Below, in pieces: positions 53,703 to 64,000 of a stretch of 64,000 bases of DNA. The notes under the pieces were generated by a model. That model searched no databases. It was given only the letters and a program-made list of their open reading frames with translations, and was not told the DNA's origin. The position numbers were made by a program, and so were the translations under genes. The stretch is from Blattamonas nauphoetae (Eukaryota > Preaxostyla > Oxymonadida): the NCBI GenBank assembly GCA_033064195.1, contig JARBJD010000189.1:62001-126000 (forward strand), given 5' to 3'. Positions within the stretch are counted from its first letter, which is position 1. Each line of letters opens with the position of its first letter.

Positions 53703-55265
53703 CCATGGACGAGTGAGAGAGAAGCAGACCACAATCTCGATCCTGTCGACAAGGAACCAATTCATCTATCTGTGAGAGTCCTTCAGGTCTGGTGGGTTCT
53801 CAGGGCTGAGGATGTGGTCGTGTGGGGGAAGGACACGACCAGAAAGTGTGAATACGACACAGTTTCGTTGGATTCGAACAAATGGAGAGACAATGTCTGT
53901 GGATAAACCGGAAACATGAATGAAGTTCGCGAGTCAAGGTTGTCGGTGGTGAAAAGTGTTCGGATGAGAATTCGTTAGTGTTGAACGATTGTGAACACAA
54001 TCGACGTCTTCCCAACATCTGTGATGGAAACTATCCAGAAGATATGAATGGAAGAGTCCTGTCTTCCTGTCAATCAGTGCGCAATACTGCGCCAATCCCA
54101 ATCAGACGAGCAGTGGAGACTGGAGTTGTTGAGATGCTCGCTGTGGAGTTTCCCTCAGGAAACTGTTCGTTCAATGTCACACTCATCAAATAATTTGGTG
54201 TTGAAAGTCCGTTCCGTCGAACTATATCAGGAACAACAAAGCTGACTCACAATGACACCGTAACAATCATTCACAATGGAGTGTCTCGGTCGTAACCTTG
54301 TCTCCTTTTCGATGGTCAACTCGTTGAGCCATCGTTGCAGTTTGAGCCTTGCATGGACATATCAAGCTCGACAATGGTCGAACCGAGGAGATCTTTGTGG
54401 TTGGGATGGATTGCAACGTTCTCCATCCATTCATCGACGCTGAGCGATAATTCTCTCGCTGAGCGATGTTCCCAGCGTTTCTACAACAATTTTCTGAACA
54501 GATGACAATGTCATCGCTGACCAATTCAGCCCAGTGGATGCAACTCACACTGAACATGGCAGAGCTGGTGCTGCGGACGGACCTTTCTTCAACAACGAGT
54601 TGTCCAGGTGAAGAACCATTTCAGTTCTCAATCTCGTTTCTGTCACGGTCCATTTGACAAGTACTGGATCTGTGGCGTCGACAGTCAGGGAGGAAGATAC
54701 GATGGTGAACTAAGTTTATCTGGATACATCAGCAATGAAGACAGCGAGGCTATCGGTGATTGTTGTGTTCACATCAGAGTTTGTCGTTCAGGCTGTAAGA
54801 AAAAAGGATGGTCGGTGACCAAATCGCACGGAAGTTGTCTCATTTCTCAACCGAGCTTCCTCGGGATGTGAGAGAACTAATTCGATGTTGGGTTCCGAAA
54901 TTTGCCTTCTTGTTCGACAGAGTTGTCTCCGATTTGCACCATCTGTCAACACCAAACTTGGAGATGGTGAATTTCAGACTGTTGTCGAGACATACAGCCG
55001 AATCTCTGAGAGCTCGTGAGTTCGCAACAGACAATTTTGTGGTCGTTGTGTCCTCAGGGAGAGAGAAGGAAGCGACACAGAGTTTGATGATCGTCAATGC
55101 CAGTCGGAGATGAATGAATGGTGGTGAAATCGCAAGGGTCGTCACCTTTCTCGACGGAGCTGTTTCGTGGTGCGGGGAAACTGACAGTGTCTTTGAAGAC
55201 AAACGCATAAAGGAACGTAATTACATTCGTTTTCGAAATAGCAATGCGAGTTGAAGTTGTTGGGG
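53703..55265. other. decayed sequence without an intact gene
   Basis: Short open pieces in shifting frames, for example E-F-P-S-G-N-C-S-F-N-V-T-L around 54150 and a minus-strand stretch at 54840-55208. The first resembles the Ig-like repeats of the giant family, so this may be its decayed remainder. Nothing here can be supported as a gene. Confidence 0.4.
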
Positions 55266-56747
55266 GTCTGACAGACATATACTGCCCGACACGACGCGTT
55301 GATCCAGCTGTAAAATGGTGATATTTTTCTGAATAAAGAGACAATATGTTTTAATTTTCTATCAATGATAATTAAGAGAGTTCAACACCTTGTGACAAAA
55401 AATTGGACACCAAAAAATTCTGGATGACGTGAAAACTGTAGAACAAAATTAATGATGGACGTGCTCTTCGCGACATGACACGTGATTCACTTCATCCTGT
55501 TCGATCCCTCGAACTTTAATTTTTTTCACTGTACGGGAGTAACACTCGAGGAGGCTGTCACTGAATGAGAGAACGCTGATTCCATTACTTTCTTGTGGGA
55601 TCGAGTTCACGCCTCACATGATTTTTCGACAAAGGAAGTCCAATGTGACGTAAATCGCATTCTTTTAAAAGAATTGAAACGAGGGTTCACGAAATGTGTT
55701 TGATGAGGTTAAAGTCGGTCAAGATAGTTTGAAGGTGTTTCTGACCGATATTGACCTGTTTGATTCTTTGAAGTTTCATGTTTTTTCTTGTTTCATCCAG
55801 TTTTATCTCTGAGAAGGATCCGTGTCTGGTGGAGAGGGTCTATCTTTCCCTCAGTGAGAAATTGGACAAAGGATCACGGCATTGTTTTCCGTCAATGATC
55901 TCTTCCGCCACGACAAGTTTACAGTTTCAACTAAACCTAGCTCATCACCAAATCCCGAGTTTGCTTTGATGATCACACAACCTTGATTCTCAGCGTGGTG
56001 TGACTTTTCTCTTTGTGACTTCTTCAATTGCTCTCGTCCTCTCTCTCGCACGTTCTTCACATCGCCAAACAGACAAAGCTTATGAATAAAACATTTTCAT
56101 AGAGTGCCATTTCCGAAGGCGCAGCGATTTTGAAAATCATGACGAAGAATGCAAGGAACTCTCTGCGATTCATGGAGATCGAATCGACTCCCATTGAGGA
56201 AGGATTGGAAGAAACGGTGTGATTTTTTGATTTTGATTTCTCTCTTTCGATGAACGGCTGAACTGTATGACAGGGTTTTGAATCCGATTTGAACATAATT
56301 CAGTGTCTTGATGGTTTCCAACTGTAGCTGGCCTTTTCATTTCGCAACTCACAGTTGATTGTCGGTATTCAGCGCATCGGTGTCCTTTGATACTGCATTG
56401 ACAGAGACATGGAGCGAGCGAGTTGACTCGTTTCTTCCTTTTCCTTTTCTTCATTCAATCAACTTCTATCTATCACTTGACATTCACAATCTTGGATCCT
56501 TTCAGGAGTGATATCTGTTGTGAATCACGTGTCATGTCGTTCGAAGTATGTCCCCCTACAGTAGCATTTCATGTCATACTCTCTTATTTTTCATGATTGT
56601 TCTTCCAAAAATTTCACAGAGATGTATAACTCAAGGTAGCTGAAGTGTGTGTAAAATGAACTCTCAACTCTCTCTTGTTCTGTGAAAAATCAAAAATTAC
56701 AGCCGGATCAGGACGTCGTGTCGGGCAGTATATCAGTGTCGATGATA
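55266..56747. repeat. about 1.5-kb structure with nested inverted repeats
   Basis: An outer inverted pair of about 45 bp (55285-55325 against 56697-56740, both with GTCGTGTCGGGCAGTATAT in one orientation or its complement) encloses an exact 20-bp inverted pair at 55471-55490 and 56520-56539. Spacing between outer and inner repeats is similar on both sides (about 150 bp), which suggests one long, diverged inverted repeat of 200 bp or more. The interior has no convincing gene. It could be a non-autonomous DNA element; target duplications were not found. Confidence 0.5.
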
Positions 56748-56930
56748 AGCTTGCACCGAGAGCTGTTTTGTACCAGCATACAAACCTCCAGTTTCGAACA
56801 ATTCTCGATAAGAAACTCGGAGATGGTGTTTTGATGTTTATTCAGGCAGAATGCTGACCCCAGTGATCTTGATAATCCGTGATGGAAGATGCGGCTACGA
56901 CTGGTTGTAGTCCGCCTCATTTTAACAATA

Positions 56931-58976
56931 TAGTCTGGACAAAACCCGATACTTTGATAAAACCCGATACTGTTTCGGTGTTGATCTAGACACATCATTT
57001 ATTTTTTGGCTTCTTTCTCCCGTTTTACGAAATATGTTGGATTCAAAATAGGTCATAACTGGAGAATACTTGAAAATGAAGTGAATCAAATATATTACGT
57101 GCAAAATTGATACTTGCCTGCGATAGATTCAGGATTCTTGTTCATCATCATCACGCACCATCTCACGCCGATTGATCCTTCTCCGAGGTTCGGGACACGC
57201 TCCCTCACTTTCAGATCGGGAGTGGCTTCGACGTCGACGTGGAGTTGGTCGTCCCCTCAGGATACTTGATTGAGAATCGCGAGAATTACGATCGCGACGA
57301 ACTGCAAAATCCGTGATGAGTGTCTGTTTCCGTCCAGGTAATTTTACAGTGTCGTGAAAAGTTGTCAACAGTGATCCGTGATTTGTTACGACCTCATCGG
57401 GAGGTAGAAACGAACTTGGTTTCATGTTGAGGTTGGTTCGAGTGCGAAATTCTTCAAGAAAGGTAATATCAATTTGAGGACAAAATCTTTTCAGATTCTG
57501 CACAGCCGCTTCGAGCGAAATTGGATAACAGCCACATCGATTAAATGAGGCTAAAATCGAAGAAGATTTAAACGCTTCTCTCAGAGCGTCAGGAAGTGCC
57601 TTCGCGAGATTCGTGCGATATTCGACTATGCTCGACGTCGATGGAGGAACGAATAATCTTTTGAGTTGTTGCTTCAGATTCGAGAAAACAAACTGATCAC
57701 ACACCTGAAGAATGTGCGAGGTGTGAGATGGGTAGAGGAGTATGTGGATGTGGTTTTGTTGACAGAGAGAAATGATTTCCGGATTTCGCCTTGTAAGATG
57801 CCCATCCATCAGTAGGAGTGCATTCCGATTGGTCTTGTGGATTTGTTGCCGAAATGCGACGATTTCTGGAATGATGTGATTTGACATAATTTCGATGTAT
57901 GTTTTCGTATTCATCCATCCTGACTCGTTGTATTCGACATGAATGTGCTGTTGTGGAAATTTTTCGAATTCTTTTACGGGAAGCTTGGACGGCCATAGTA
58001 AAATGGGATCAAGATGGATTCCAGTGGAATTGACCGTTCCAACGAGTGTCACATTTTGTACGCGAGAAGCGGAAGGAATTGGAGGACATTGTTCGCCAGC
58101 AAAGTAAACGACCAGAGAAGAATTGTCCTCTCCGATCCGGAGAGATGATTCGTCCAAGTTGAATATCAAGTCATCGTGGATGTTTTCCAATCTCACAGTA
58201 CTCTCCAGCAGTTCGTACCAACCGACAATGTTAGCAAGAGTGGATGCTTTCAATCGGTCTGGGTCTAAATATCCGGGTTTCATAGAGTCGAGGAGAGAAT
58301 GACGTTTTAGGAATGCGTTGACATTCCACATACTCAATGACGGGTGATCAGGATTGAATCTAGGACTCTTTGAATAGATGATATTCATCTAAAAACGGAA
58401 AAAAGTGAAAAAATAAGACTTCTTGGAGGATCTCCGCTTTTTTCATCGGTTTTTTCTCAGCGATCTTGGTCAGAATTTTATCATACAACTCATTTTCGTC
58501 TTGAGTTGTCAATAGTGTCGGTCTTCCATCTTTTCCTGGTGGGCGATTTTCTTTTTCCGCTCTCCTTCCTCTCTTTAGTGCCGCTTCGCTGCAGACTCCG
58601 GCTTGGACGACAGTATCAAGCGTCACGTTCTGTTCTGCGTAAATCTTTAATCCTCTTTCCACGCGAGATGGAAGTGATCTGATGTCACTTCCACTCATGA
58701 GATGTGAAACATCTCGTGGTGAAAGTGGAGGCGAGATCGGGCTGTCCTTTTCCATTGTTGTGGGTCTGATCACATTTCACTTCATCAACATTCACAATTA
58801 CCAGTTCTGGTTTTCAAATGATGATCGTTTATTACTCATTCTTCCACTTGAAAACAAAAAGATGAAATGATGAAAAGTGATTGTGGAGGAAATGTCATCA
58901 ACAAAAAAATGATGGACACCAGCGGTACCACGGAGGGTATCGGGTTAAATCAAAGTATCGGGTTTTGTCCTGACTA
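56931..58976 (-). mobile_element. pogo-like DNA transposon 3b, apparently intact
   Basis: 2,046 bp between TA at 56929-56930 and 58977-58978, in the opposite orientation to 3a. It has the same ends (TAGTCTGGACAAAACCCGAT and TAGTCAGGACAAAACCCGAT). The two-base length difference from 3a lies in T-runs of the transposase intron. The two copies, 5.8 kb apart, form a large inverted repeat. Confidence 0.92.
57129..58773 (-). CDS. transposase of element 3b (DDE, pogo-like), two exons
   Basis: Exon 1 at 58420-58773 and exon 2 at 57129-58388, joined over a 31-nt intron, give a 537-residue protein. Reading both translations, the only difference I see from 3a is one residue (N-V-T-L-V-G here, N-A-T-L-V-G there). 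All three catalytic Asp positions are present (N-L-D-E-S, L-L-M-D-G-H, Q-V-C-D-Q). The intron is two bases shorter than in 3a and keeps GT and TAG ends. It sits in non-coding DNA. Confidence 0.88.
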
Positions 58977-58978
58977 TA

Positions 58979-60890
58979 CTCGTCAATAAGATCGTTCCCC
59001 TATACTGGTTGAGGCATAGATGCTAAAATTGGTCAGCGAAAGAGATGTATGTTGCAATTGTTGGAATTTTTGAAGTTGTCGGATAGAGGATCCCTGTTGG
59101 AGGGTTATTTACGGTTTGCCTTTGTTTAAATACCACTCTCCCGGTATCGATGGGACCTTGATTTTGTGGATCTCGGCTTCGCTTATCGTGCGTTGTCATT
59201 GCTGATTCTGTCCTCCTCTCCTTTTGAGTTTGTTCATTGCATGATGGTAATGGACTTTACCACGTCATTGTGTCTATCGAAGTCGCTGTCTTCAGGTGAA
59301 GATAATTGAAATTGTCGAGGGTTCTTCCTCCGAAGGATCGGCATGTTCAGACCCGTCCGACTGGAGGGATCCAATCTGATAACATTCGCCGGTTTGTCGT
59401 CCTTTCATATCGTTGATGCGTATTCCTGCCTCCTCATCGTAGGGTTGTCTCCTATTCTGTCTGTGTTCTGGACTCTGAGTCCGGTTGGTGAAGTGTGCGA
59501 TTTCTTGTACAACTAACCTTCGCACCCGTGATGAACACTAATTCGACGGGAATCACCAAATCGAAAAGACACTGAGCTAATAACTACATCTGGAGTTGGT
59601 GAATGATTCGAGGATCAATCTGCTCCAACTAGGTGTCGAGTGAGCCCTTCGCTGACAAAATGTCTGGATACGAGATCCGTGAGCTACTATTGCTAACTAG
59701 CGTGTCATGGGAGAGTGGGTTTGTGGGTTGTACTGCCGGAGAAAAGCAAATATTTGTTGACAGAAGTGAGGTCTCAATAATATGATTGACCATCAAAGGA
59801 GCATCAACTTGTTAAGGATCGATATTGGAAAGAGATATTTTCATGAGTAACGATGAGGAGGTGGCATAAATGTATTTGAATGAAGAAATTGACCAGGCCT
59901 ACCCATTAATAACTTATTCTTATAATTGATCACACCATATATCTCGTCATGAGAGGAGCCCCAGGTTTCGTATTGAACCTACTGGAAGGGCGGTTCAAGA
60001 ACTCACTCACAAACATCAGCAGAGCTCACAAGCCACGTTGGCACCATTCTAACGCGTCTCCTGCCGCTCGTACCTCTCCGCACACACAGCATTCATCCCA
60101 CTACAGCTGACCACCTCACAAACCTCGGCTACTGTGAGACGACCACCCCACAACCCACTCTCTCCACGATCAAGACCTGCAGTTCTCCAACAATCTGAGT
60201 GAGCCACACAAACACACAAGAATCAAAGAAAACAGGGAGAACGACAAAGAAACAGAGCAAACCACGAAAACACGAAATACACCACAACCCTACACACCCC
60301 AATTTCAGTCACAGCACTCCCCCACATCACGTTCCGATCCGACGTCATCAATACCAGCGCGACTGTATCTTCCAACGACCCAGCCAGATGAGGTCACACA
60401 ACAGGCGTCGCTCCTCTCCCTCCGTCTTCTTTTCTTCCGCATTCACTCGTCCTGATGCCTTCTGGTATCTCCACAAACACACGCGGCAGTTGAGTTCCAA
60501 TTCTGACAAGATCAACAATTCAACAGCAGACAGAATGTAGGAAAGAGAGTTTATTACAGCCGAAAGGGTGAAAATTACGACGATGATGTGGAGACATGTG
60601 TGAGAGAGTGGTTGGAGGTCACCAAGTTTTTGTGGTCCATCCTGGATTGAAATGGATATAGGGTTGTTCATCATCTCTTTCTTGTGTTTCATCCTTCATC
60701 TTTGGTGCGATTCGGATAGTATTGACACTTTCTATCTCATATACTTGATTTTCGGTCAGATCTAACAAAATAACCTCTTTCTCGCTATCAATTCACTAAT
60801 ATTCATCATTTCACTGAATTTGAATTAAACTATGTGTAATTGTGGTCATAGTGCAAATAAAAGGGTGAAAAATTTCAACAATAACCCAGA
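58979..60890. other. gene-poor spacer
   Basis: About 1.9 kb without a supported gene. A minus-strand open piece at 59292-59525 has a charged composition (D-E-E-A-G-I-R-I-N-D-M-K-G-R) but no partner exons or recognised motif. From 60000 to 60540 the plus strand is rich in C-A-C-A and C-C-A-C. Nothing else seen. Confidence 0.4.
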
Positions 60891-60892
60891 AA

Positions 60893-61000
60893 ACGACGGA
60901 CTGCCTCTAGCAATACGCGGACTGTCCCTAGCAAAAATGGACTGCCCCTAGCCCAAAAAATGGACTGCCTCTAGTCATAACGCGGACTGCGCGTAGCAAC
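60893..61000. repeat. short degenerate tandem repeat, five copies of GGACTG(C/T)C(T/C)CTAG
   Basis: Five copies of a 15-bp core (G-G-A-C-T-G-C-C-T-C-T-A-G-C and variants) lie 22-27 bp apart, separated by A-rich or A-C-G-C-rich linkers. Such spaced short repeats are seen near the ends of some DNA transposons or as protein-binding arrays; neither is shown here. Confidence 0.7.
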
Positions 61001-61009
61001 ACCCGGGAG

Positions 61010-62557
61010 AAGTGCCTTGGAAAGAGATGAACAGTGGTTATAGAAGTGAATAGAGAACCAATCTGAAATTGTCATTGAAATCAAAACTAAAAGTCAAGTC
61101 CGATTGACCAATTTTGAATCTTGTATTAAAAGGAATTTATGACATTTTGATGACATCAATATTTGGCCTACATTCTAAAAATATGTCCAATATTTTGACC
61201 TCGTGAAAAGTGTCAATTTTGAAGCAAATTTTGGCAACATTCGAAAAAATGTTGGCGCTTTTTTGGTGTTTTTCTCTTTTTTACCACAAATCAATGAAAT
61301 CCAATGTGAGAACCATTTCGAATAATTCTGCAAAAAATTCTAAAATCTCGGGGACACTGTCGGTCATCGATCAAGACAATCCTGATGAAAATCGGTTGAG
61401 AATTCGTCGAACTGTGTACCGAACTTTGGTCCAAAAAGTGACCAAAAAAGTCGATGTTCCGATTTTGCTACTATGAACCGCTTTATGGCTCAAATTGTGT
61501 TGAAACACGTTTGATTGTGACGGAAATCATTTTGAAAGGTAGGATTTTCGATAAAAAGCACTTCTGAGATTTTTGGTTTGATCCGACCCATTGAGGTTTT
61601 TTCGCGTTTTTTGAGATTTTTTTAGAAAAGGTATGGACGTTCGGGACTATGTCCTTTTGATCACTTTTCGTCGTCTTATGGTGTTTTTGGGTGTGAAAAC
61701 GCTAGTTGGCGTCTTTTTGTGTCATTCATCTCTGAAAACTTTTGACACCTCTACATTCGGACACTTTTTCATGAATTTTCACATTTCACTACTTTCACTT
61801 CATTTACTCCGTTATTGCATCATTTTAACGAACATAAGTCAACGCGAGACGTATAGCACATTTCGTTAGTTTCATTTTGTTGGTTCTTCGATCACACCTC
61901 TGACGACACATTTGCACCAACATTTTGACACTATGGATTTTTTAATCTGATTTTCACTGCAAATCCTTCTTTCTCACGGTATGAGTAAGGTGTGCTCAAA
62001 TTTTGAGGAGATTTTGTCGGATAGTTCTCTCATAAAGTCACTTTTTCATGTTTTCACTTCTCAACTTTTGACCGTTTTTGTCACTTCAAAACCGACTGTA
62101 GTCCCTTTCATTTCATCACTTTTGCTCCCCATTTCACATTTGATCTCTTCACCATTCCTCTTCATTTTGCTCATATCACTTCCATTTTGTGGGTCGTTCT
62201 CACTTCACTAGCACATCATTTTAGTCAACTTTTCATCAACTTTTTCACAAAAACAGAGTAAAAGAAAGCGAAACAAGCAACAATGAAACGGGCAAGTATG
62301 AAACTGAGAGGGAAATTGACGAACGTGAAAACGGTGTGAAATGTGACACCAATAGAGAAAATGTCGCTTGTGTTCTCGGTTTTATGTCTTAAAAACAACA
62401 AAATTGATTCAAAAATGTTCGTGAAATGTTGGATTTTCCGGAAAAATACCGAGATATGAAGTGAGCCGTTGAATGGCGGATCTCTGCAAAAGTCCGGAAA
62501 ACTCAGTAAACGAGAATTAGTGTGTTGTATTTGAGAAAAAGTTACAGAGAAAGAAAC
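61010..62557. other. AT-rich region without a supported gene
   Basis: About 1.5 kb of clearly more AT-rich DNA with many T-runs and C-A-C-T-T-T motifs. A piece at 61210-61476 ends with R-L-R-I-R-R-T-V-Y-R-T-L but its front half looks non-coding. No repeats or RNA gene recognised. Confidence 0.4.
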
Positions 62558-62800
62558 ATGAATGAAGTGGTTAAAAAGAGGAAACAACCAGAAAACGAAG
62601 ACGGAAGTGGTCATGAAAATGAAAACATAACTAGTGAAAATGAACTTTTTTCAACAAATTATCATTCGAACAAGAGACTGATGGTCTCTGAAAGATTTTT
62701 ACAAAATTCTGTGATAAGTGAACAAGTAGTAGTGAAAGAAAGGACACATTTTGGAACAGTTGGCTCAAAATGGGGAAATGAAGGAATTATCAGTTGGTAA
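62558..62800 (+). CDS. hypothetical basic protein, 80 residues
   Basis: Starts M-N-E-V-V-K-K-R-K-Q-P with a K-K-R-K cluster that could be a nuclear signal, followed by Asn/Glu-rich sequence. An adjacent frame at 62751-63005 continues with similar composition (K-K-R-L-K-M-A-E-K-I, E-E-D-H-P-Q-Q-N-S-G), so the two may be parts of one gene with an intron or frame break near 62755-62800. No domain recognised. It lies left of the transposon-like end at 63107 and might belong to that element. Confidence 0.3.
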   Translation: MNEVVKKRKQPENEDGSGHENENITSENELFSTNYHSNKRLMVSERFLQNSVISEQVVVKERTHFGTVGSKWGNEGIISW

Positions 62801-63005
62801 AAAAAGATTGAAAATGGCAGAAAAGATTCATTTCCACCAAAACATTCAATTTAGTGAAAACGAGAGGTCTGTACGACGACTGGTCGAGGAGGATCACCCA
62901 CAACAAAATTCAGGGTTGATCACCTTGACCAGAACAAGGAGGTATTACTATCCCGACTTTTTTCTCAATTTGTTTTCAATTGATTTCATTTCACAAAAAA
63001 GTTGA
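62751..63005 (+). CDS. hypothetical protein fragment, 84 residues
   Basis: An open frame with charged sequence V-R-R-L-V-E-E-D-H and T-R-T-R-R-Y-Y-Y-P-D ending about 100 bp before the transposon-like end at 63107. It overlaps the preceding frame by 50 bp. The position matches that of the transposase C-terminus in elements 3a and 3b, but I see no sequence match. Confidence 0.3.
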   Translation: MEQLAQNGEMKELSVGKKRLKMAEKIHFHQNIQFSENERSVRRLVEEDHPQQNSGLITLTRTRRYYYPDFFLNLFSIDFISQKS

Positions 63006-63063
63006 ATAAAAACAAAATTGAGATGAAAATGAGAGGTGGAAACAACAAAAAGATGACCCGTCA

Positions 63064-63107
63064 AATGTGTGACGGGTTTTGGAAAGTGACGGGTTTTGGA
63101 AGGAGGG
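63064..63107. mobile_element. right end of a transposon-like element
   Basis: Read inward (minus strand) from TA at 63108-63109 the sequence is C-C-C-T-C-C-T-T, then two copies of C-C-A-A-A-A-C-C-C-G-T-C-A-C in tandem. Elements 3a and 3b have the same plan behind their TA: a short tip, then A-A-A-A-C-C-C-G-A-T-A-C twice. The left end was not found, so extent is unknown. Confidence 0.5.
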
Positions 63108-63109
63108 TA

Positions 63110-63700
63110 CAACTGATACGGTTTTCCATTATCTTCAACCTTCTCAACCTCATTCTTTTTGAACTTCCTTCGTGCATCCATGAGACAAGAATTGAATGCT
63201 GCTTTGTCGCGTGGTTCAGCTAGTAATATACATTCTTCAAATCCATCAAAGGTCTGCACTTCTCTTTTTTCCATTTGTTCATTTTTCTTTTTAATGATCA
63301 ACAGATTCTTCATCCAATGATCCATCAACTTCTCTTCAATTGATTTCAGTTTCCATGTCATTCTGAACACCTGCTTTTTCAGTTCATCTTTGTTCACTCT
63401 TGGATTTGCTTTCATGTTTTCAACAATCATTCGGTGAGCGAGTCGATCTTCTGACGCCATCTGTTGTCGAAGTTTGACTTGTTCAATAAAATCTGGAATG
63501 AGATTGAGATCGAGATTCTTTGTTGGATGTGGAAACTCGAGATCTGTGTGTTGAAGCATATTCAGAAGAAATGATCTGTGATGTTGATAATTCTTACTGT
63601 CGGGATTGTACGTTCGACCATCGCTAAATTGAAATTGTGTATTCGGAAAGAGGTCTCGAATTTCTTGAATTCTATTTTTGATTGGTTTTAGCAGTGCCAT
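63110..63700 (-). CDS. hypothetical charged protein, N-terminal part, interrupted at 63107
   Basis: About 196 residues from M-A-L-L-K-P-I-K-N-R-I-Q-E-I-R to G-K-P-Y-Q-L at 63110. It is Lys/Glu/Gln-rich and helical (L-K-K-Q-V-F-R-M-T-W-K-L-K-S-I-E-E-K-L), with F-P-N-T-Q-F-Q-F-S-D-G-R-T-Y-N near the start. The frame stays open to 62948, but from 63107 on it reads repeats of the transposon-like end, so the remaining about 53 codons are probably not original. No family recognised. Confidence 0.5.
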
Positions 63701-63791
63701 TTACTACAAATTAAAAAATCCGAAAATAAAAAAGTTGAGCGTTTATTTCTGTTTTCTCAGATGGGGCTTTTTCTTAGCGGTCAGCCATGCA

Positions 63792-64000
63792 CAGGGGTTA
63801 GGCATTGTGCCCACGGTGCCCAGCTTTTTTGTGCTCAGGATGTAGCGGCTGTTCAAATTCCTTTTTCTTGCATTCTGAATCTTTTATAGTGTCCACATTT
63901 CCTGTGGATTTTCGAGCAAAACGGTAAAATCTCATTTCTTGCGAAAATAGATCGCACTGTTTTTCTAGTCACATTTTGAACACATTTAGCCCGAATTGAA
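63792..64000. mobile_element. hAT-like non-autonomous element, left part, cut by the window edge
   Basis: 209 bp that match 37685-37893 base for base as far as I can compare, starting CAGGGGTTAGGCATTGTGCC. The preceding eight bases, GCCATGCA at 63784-63791, would be its target duplication; the other side is outside the window. Confidence 0.85.

Noticed and set aside
1-64000. Polinton, retrovirus-like or other virus-derived element
   Set aside because: I see no polymerase, integrase, protease, capsid or packaging motif and no long direct terminal repeats; all elements found are plain DNA transposons or non-coding repeats.

Overview
Organism. The window looks like nuclear DNA of a microbial eukaryote, most likely an oxymonad close to Blattamonas nauphoetae. 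This rests on remembered protein families, not on a search: tandem 357-residue helical proteins with an S-P-F-L-N-W motif, giant secreted beta-helix proteins, and coiled-coil proteins ending in a conserved beta domain. GT-AG introns, many very short (candidates of 19 to 75 nt), and a eukaryotic deubiquitinase and MIF4G protein exclude a prokaryote. I recognise no tRNA, rRNA, CRISPR array, retroelement or virus-like element.

Layout. 1-3.1 kb holds the 3' end of a gene with an SPRY-like domain and a MINDY-4-like deubiquitinase on the minus strand. 3.3-21 kb is a tandem array: two helical genes of type A (A1, A2) and four of type B (B1-B4, each exactly 357 codons), separated by decayed leucine-rich-repeat cassettes, plus one intron-containing coiled-coil gene. 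21.3-29.8 kb is a minus-strand block: a coiled-coil gene, a small unknown gene, a gene of about 1,860 codons joining a MIF4G domain to a long Lys/Glu coiled coil, and a small C-x-x-C/coiled-coil gene. 30.2-55 kb belongs to giant secreted proteins: one long gene (30.2-35.1 kb), a second (45.6-52.4 kb) split by a DNA transposon, and a copied N-terminal fragment (52.6-53.7 kb). 55-64 kb is gene-poor and increasingly AT-rich.

Mobile DNA. Four TA-flanked DNA transposons of pogo/Tigger type are delimited by their ends: 35598-37619 and 42970-45112 (both decayed), and a nearly identical, apparently intact pair at 49045-51092 and 56931-58976 in opposite orientation. All three families carry a short phase-0 intron at the same place in the transposase. 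A 594-bp hAT-like non-autonomous element with an 8-bp duplication lies at 37685-38278, and the start of a second copy runs off the window at 63792. A 12-unit satellite of about 102 bp fills 41.5-42.7 kb.

How it fits together. Most host genes here belong to lineage-specific families growing by local duplication, gene conversion and module exchange. The deubiquitinase and one type A gene share an N-terminal module. Transposons have landed in or beside the giant secreted-protein genes. The functions of the helical and giant families are unknown; a surface or secreted role for the giants is inferred from a signal peptide and beta-helix/Ig-like repeats.
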